From positions 18,593,574 to 18,642,252 of the forward strand of contig NC_049987.1 in assembly GCF_000003815.2 (NCBI RefSeq): a stretch of 48,679 nt of DNA, written 5' to 3'. Below the pieces are notes generated by a model. It ran no database searches. It was not told the DNA's origin and saw only the letters and a program-made list of their open reading frames with translations. Positions within the stretch are counted from its first letter, which is position 1. Each line of letters starts with the position of its first letter. This DNA comes from Branchiostoma floridae (taxonomy: Eukaryota > Chordata > Leptocardii > Amphioxiformes > Branchiostomatidae). A program made the translations under genes and the position numbers. This document shows, piece after piece, positions 44,641-48,679 of the stretch.

Positions 44641-45192
44641 CTCACTTTCCAAAAGTTGATATGGCGTTGTCAATACATTCAAAACCAGCTATGAAAACAG
44701 CCTTTGTTTATCTATATGTCAACATCAGATTCTATGTCTATATGCCATGAGGGTTGTGACGAAACGATGGTGCTGGATATGCACCGGCTGACTTAAATTT
44801 GATTTTAAAATCCTCGCCCCTGAGTCGTCGCCAAAATTCATTTTGGTCGAATTTCAACGGCATACATGCCGTTTATTATAGGGCTTATTCAGTCACGTGA
44901 TCCTCCTCATAGCAACTAACCGGCCGCCATAGCAACGAGTGAAGTAGGCCATTTTGGTGTACCAGAGTCAGCCGCCTGCAGTGGGGCCCTATGCAACTCT
45001 CCATAAAAATTGTACATATTTCCCAAGCAATGCACCATTTCCCTTCAAAGCGTTTAGTTTCACAAGCACAGTGCTTTGTCTTGTGGTGGAATGTTGATTC
45101 TGCACTGGTAAAGCGCACAAAAGTTGGGTAAAAGATTTGTTTTGCGATTCTCTGGCAAAATGGGGCAAAATTTGCCACTCGTGTCCCTGTAG
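44641..45192. other. Spacer between SDR gene and exon-2 copy
   Basis: Contains CCTGCAGTGGGGCCCTATGCAACTCTCC at 44977 and the AT-rich remainder. No exon 1 for a second SDR gene is seen, although the sequence directly before 45193 keeps the acceptor TGTCCCTGTAG. Confidence 0.4.
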
Positions 45193-45388
45193 ATAACAGA
45201 CAAGACCGTCCTGATCACGGGGTGTGACACCGGCTTCGGGAACCTCCTGGCCAAGCGGCTGGACCAGCTCGGCCTGCGGGTGTTCGCGGGCTGTCTGACC
45301 GCGGCCCGCGTGGCAGAGTTACGGCAGTCCTGCTCCGAACGGCTGCAGCCGATCCGGATGGACGTCAGCAGCTCAGACAGCGTACAAA
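45193..45388 (+). pseudogene. Isolated near-identical copy of SDR exon 2, 3'-truncated
   Basis: 196 bp match exon 2 of the SDR gene (42410-42605) with about four differences, including one Gly-to-Arg change in TAARVAEL. The acceptor and about nine intron bases (TCCCTGTAG) are shared, but the rest of the upstream intron is not. The match stops abruptly at GTACAAA; the last 39 bases of the exon and the donor are missing. No other SDR exon follows, so this is a fragment rather than a second gene. Confidence 0.9.
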
Positions 45389-45725
45389 CGATACATAAGA
45401 TAAAAAGTAATGAGTAACACTTTTATGTCGACAGATATCATTCTACATAACAAACCTGGTTTATTTGGCGAAGGTAGGTGTTCGTGGAACTCTAGTTGTT
45501 TATGATTTAGCTGACATTGTGAAGGCATGAGGTCACTGAACTTGTGACCACTAGTTATTATTATCATGTGTTATTACTCTTTATACCATATCCTGTGAAA
45601 GATTAAAGATCTATTCTTACTGCCACAGGGGCGCTAGTTGTTTTATCTCACCTCCTGTCAGCTCCTTCACCGTAGTCTGACGTCTTTTACACGGGAGCTT
45701 GGAGTTGATGATGTAACGTTACCTC
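45389..45725 (-). pseudogene. Possible remnant of a pannexin gene tail (gene B exon 4-like)
   Basis: Plus-strand GGCATGAGGTCACTGAAC and ATCATGTGTTATTACT (45523-45579) parallel GGCATGACGTCACTGAAC and ATCATGTGTTATTACT in intron 4 of gene B (23574-23615). Further on, a minus-strand TCATCAACTCC ... GAC ... GACAGGAGGTGAGAT resembles the exon 4 end with its donor (23655-23715). The 45430-45500 part is a dispersed segment also at 37890. Similarity is partial and frames are broken. Confidence 0.35.
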
Positions 45726-45768
45726 CAGATGGAGGTTGGTTGGGTGTAGTGGTGCGTACCTAAAGTCA

Positions 45769-45830
45769 TATTCAGGTTCAGGTCCGGATTCAGGTCCAGC
45801 AGTTCAGGTTCAGGTCCGGACTTTAAGTCC
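45769..45830. repeat. Short minisatellite (TTCAGGTCCGGA)
   Basis: TTCAGGTTCAGGTCCGGA-type units repeat about three times, followed by a changed copy. No function is evident. Confidence 0.7.
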
Positions 45831-45948
45831 TGTGTATTATTTATTTATTTTCGGCTGTATACATGGGAGTTGTGCTATTGCAAGAATCTAACAACTAAAC
45901 TAATCTAACAGTATATACAATCTAGTTAATATTATACTAGCTAATACT

Positions 45949-46315
45949 TCAGAACATAATGTCAATATTGCACTGTCTTGTTTTTGCAATGAGTTTTAAT
46001 TGAATTTGGCCTACGTAGGTAGATAGGACAGGACATGATAATAACACATTGAATATCTCCGTCTTAGCATGTGGTAGTACAGTATCGGTCTTACATACAT
46101 GTAATAACTTTTGGCGGTCTTCTTCGTAGGTCGGACAATCCATTATGAAGTTCAATTTGTTCTCAATGCCATTATGGCATGTGGGACACAGTCTCTCATT
46201 GGCTGGCGTGTTGTAGTGTCAGCTCTTTTCAAATTGTAGGGTGTGAGCACTAATCCTTAGTTTCGTTATGTTGTTTCTAAAAAGTTTGAACAGATGAGAG
46301 ATATTTCAAAACAGA
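45949..46315 (-). pseudogene. LINE RT C-terminal remnant
   Basis: On the minus strand the frame reads TKLRISAHTLQFEKS, a stop, then ANERLCPTCHNGIENKLNF and IMDCPTYEEDRQKL. This is the C-terminal Cys/His segment found at the end of many LINE RTs (R-I-x-x-H-x-L-x-x-E ... C-x-x-C ... H/N-F-x-x-x-C-P-x-Y-x-x-x-R). An internal TGA and the absence of the RT core mark it as dead. Confidence 0.7.
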
Positions 46316-47230
46316 GTTATTTTTTTTAATTTGCTATATGTGTTTTTTATTCACTCAATGCTTTGTTTAGATAATACATTGATGGACTGTATTGGATTTT
46401 GGTAAGTCAAATCTTCTTAAACGTCACTTATATTCAAATCTAAATTGAGATAAGCCTTTATCTCACACAAGAGTGAGTATTTCAGAGGACAAGATATCCT
46501 AATTAAGATTCATCCGTTTTTGCATTTTGCCGCCTTAGCGGCAAAATGCTCTGAGGCCAGAATAGTGGGCGTTGTGATGAACGGACCTGTTCAATACTGT
46601 AATTCCTGATTTTTTTCACTGTAATGTTATGTTCACTGTTTTCACGGTGACGACTGTAACGTGAACTTATCATTACCGATAAAAAATAATTCACAGACAT
46701 TTTTCATGTGCACTTGCCTCGACAGTGAACATATAGTTCCGAGAACAAGTTCAATTTTCTCAGACCGTGAAAATTTGGTACCGTGAAGATAAAGTGATTT
46801 ACAGTATCTGCTAAGAATTTGTATACTTCTTAAAAGCTCTGTCATAAGTCATTGTTTGTGGTCCGTAATTGCCCCTGATATTTCATTAAATTTAATAAAT
46901 GAAGTATGATATTCCTTAGATTGGTGCAGCATATCATCAAATAATTGCTTTAACATTTAACCATGCATTAGCAATTCATAAAGATGAAATGTTTTCCAAA
47001 TAAATCGAATATATATACATAACACTTACATATAGCGTCCCAGAGGCCCTTGCGAATATTCATAATTTGATCCGCGAAAAGCCTCTGCAGTACGGCGATC
47101 CGTAAATTTCCCTACCATCTTCCCACACCCGCGGTACAAAAACTATCCGGTTCTAGAGGTAAAGTTACCCATCAAAATAAAGGATATAAGTTTCTTTTTC
47201 TTGTGATGTGTTTATTTTGCTTGTAAATTT
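46316..47230. other. No gene recognised
   Basis: AT-rich. A 20-bp sequence GATGAACGGACCTGTTCAAT at 46576 recurs exactly at 47452. At 46620-46800 there are several TTCACGGTGA / CCGTGAA inverse pairs, typical of a small decayed fold-back repeat. No coding signal. Confidence 0.4.
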
Positions 47231-47345
47231 TTAAAATGCCAGAAATTCGCCGGTGTAAGCGGGGAGGTCGGGTCTTCGGATCCTGCTTCCACACTTCCGG
47301 GAACCCCCACTTTACTGCGCTTGCGCTTCGCCGTCTTGTCAACTT
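47231..47345. promoter_or_regulatory. Possible TATA-less promoter patch
   Basis: A local CG-rich stretch in AT-rich surroundings. It contains CACTTCCGGG (ETS-like) near 47292 and CTGCGCTTGCGC, close to the NRF-1 palindrome, near 47317. No transcript start or gene is evident on either side within the window. Confidence 0.25.
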
Positions 47346-47525
47346 GAAAGGATTTGTCGATCTTTAATGATAAAAATCACCGAACGAATTTTATTTTTTC
47401 TTGTTTGCATTTCTATCCATAGTAGTCGCCGTTGTGATGGAGTGATGTTGAGATGAACGGACCTGTTCAATTCATGCCAAACATTTCTATACCTGTTAAA
47501 ACGGACGTTTTTTCAACACGTTCGC

Positions 47526-47600
47526 ACTGGCGCAGTGGTTAAAGTTTACGCATTCTAAATCAATGCACCCGGTTCGAATCCGGGGAGGTAGATTTTTTTT
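47526..47600 (+). other. tRNA-like sequence (tRNA pseudogene or SINE head)
   Basis: A box TGGCGCAGTGG and B box GGTTCGAATCC are well spaced. The T stem CCCGG/CCGGG and an anticodon stem GCATT/AATGC with loop CTAAATC (anticodon AAA) can form. The acceptor stem does not pair and the D stem is poor, so it is not a working tRNA. A T-run (47593-47601) directly after it could end Pol III transcription. Confidence 0.5.
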
Positions 47601-48360
47601 TTCTTTTTTACACCATTAAAATACTAATTTTTACATCCATTTGGCCACACCAATTTATTTCTTTGGTTAACGGATTCGCCGCTTCGTTTTTTTGCCGAAT
47701 AGAAATAAAAATTAAAAAAAAACAACTTAAAAATGCCCCGCAACAGAGCTCACTCAAAAACAGGCAGTGTAGTGAAATTTGCTGCACTTCACGCAAATTT
47801 TAACAGGTGGCGTCTAGATCTAGATTCAGGCACATATGTGAATCTGTCCATGCGCCAATATCAGGTTTAGTTACTCTGTTCTATTTATATGACATTCTAA
47901 TAACTAGAAAAAAACGTTCACACACGCAAACATTGGCAAAATGCCAGCTTTTTAAAAGCACTTGTTTACACTGAACTATATGTAATCATTACTTAGTTCG
48001 ATTGGCTGATGGGAGAGTATGATGTGATTGCAGGAATCACTCTCACTAGGTCCGGTTGTTGTAGCTGTACTGAAATAGCAGATCTCTTTGAAGCTACAGA
48101 TTTTCTTATTAATGTGGAGTCTCCTGAAAGTTGATGACAAAGAATTTTGACTTGAAATACTTTTAAAAGGGCTCTACAAGGGAGGAATAATCTAATCGTC
48201 CCGCTATGTCATCACATATTCCAACCGGTGTTACCTGTTGCAGTTCACTCGAAAGTCGCAACATGCAGTTTTATCATACCAGTTATATCATTCTCAAGCA
48301 GATGTTAAGAGTATCGCTTTCAAGAAATGTCTGTTGAAAGCTCAGGAGTATTTTACCGTC
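47601..48360. other. No gene recognised
   Basis: AT-rich sequence without coding signal; a direct AGATCTAGAT repeat is near 47815. Confidence 0.35.
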
Positions 48361-48520
48361 TGTTGAGGGTAGCTTCCACAGCAGGCTCTCTGGGCCTTTT
48401 CTTAATTTTGAGGGGCACATATATTGGACCCAGTACAAAAAGAAACGGCCAGCAAAAGCCCCTCAAAACTTGACCAAGAAAAGACCTAGATAGCCCGCTA
48501 TGGAGGCTATTTGAGGGTCG
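48361..48520. mobile_element. Fold-back element (~155 bp)
   Basis: The left arm TTGAGGGTAGCTTCCACAGC...GGGCCTTTTCTTAATTTTGAGGGGC is the imperfect inverse of the right arm GCCCCTCAAAACTTGACCAAGAAAAG...GCTATGGAGGCTATTTGAGGG. The loop is about 36 bp. Non-coding, MITE-like. Confidence 0.7.
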
Positions 48521-48679
48521 CCTCACTGGTAAGTAGATACATAAAGCATTTGATTATCAGAAAAGGCGACCATCTCCATGTAACTGTTGGTGATACAGGA
48601 AATAAAGTCAAGGTCAAAGGAAGTTGTTTGCGCGTTTTCTCGGCAAGGCGTATGGGATTGCTTACTTGGTATGCGGAAG

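Noticed and set aside
45193-45388. A second functional SDR gene
   Set aside because: Only a truncated exon 2 is present; no anchor exon, catalytic YxxxK exon or C-terminal exon follows.
47526-47600. Functional tRNA-Phe(AAA)
   Set aside because: The acceptor stem cannot pair and the D stem is poor; listed only as a tRNA-like sequence.
1-48679. CRISPR array, operons or other prokaryotic features
   Set aside because: Direct repeats are irregular or satellite-like; the genes have GT/AG introns; no sign of bacterial organisation.

Overview
The window looks like animal nuclear DNA, most likely from an amphioxus-like invertebrate chordate (Branchiostoma or a relative). That is an inference. It rests on intron-split genes with GT/AG borders, a cluster of pannexin/innexin-family genes, a retinol/17-beta-hydroxysteroid-type SDR gene, CR1/L2-like LINE fragments and a very dense load of fold-back (MITE-like) elements. 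There is one assembly gap of 100 N inside a (CA)n microsatellite at 30959-31058.

Layout. 1-9.4 kb: no convincing gene; AT-rich sequence with degenerate tandem repeats and at least five inverted-repeat elements, one of them with piggyBac-like TTAACCCT ends. 9.45-12.0 kb (minus): pannexin-like gene A, two coding exons, 398 aa. 12.5-15.7 kb: array of ~600-bp repeats upstream of gene A. 16.6-17.2 kb: ~170-bp tandem array. 18-18.9 kb: diverged copy of a dispersed repeat family. 19.4-20.4 kb (minus): broken LINE reverse transcriptase. 20.8-22.75 kb: a second copy of the sequence found at 5.5-7.3 kb. 22.8-26.8 kb (minus): pannexin-like gene B, five coding exons, 512 aa in my model. 27.6-29.4 kb: a second array of the ~600-bp repeats, again upstream of the pannexin gene. 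30-33.1 kb (plus): a LINE tail, the gap, and a second LINE RT with two frameshifts. 33.1-36.2 kb (minus): a third pannexin-like copy, gene C, broken by two insertions of one ~1.1-kb repeat. 37.2-37.6 kb: CpG-rich patch with a CRE plus TATA box facing left. 39.9-41.1 kb: a diverged tandem duplication. 41.9-44.6 kb (plus): a complete six-exon SDR gene, 330 aa, with polyA signal. 45.2 kb: nearly identical isolated copy of SDR exon 2. 45.9-46.3 kb (minus): LINE RT C-terminal remnant. 46.3-48.7 kb: no gene; a tRNA-like sequence and a fold-back element.

Reading of the locus. Genes A and B lie in two copies of one segmental duplication: the distal 3' flank, the gene and the upstream repeat array recur in the same order and orientation. 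Gene C is an older or independently decaying copy. All three have the two-cysteine loops of pannexins and N-glycosylation sequons in extracellular loops, as expected of membrane-channel rather than gap-junction pannexins. The main observations are the two insertions of the same element in gene C, both apparently without target-site duplication; a stop codon just before a conserved splice donor in gene A; and the two-exon repeated tail of gene B.
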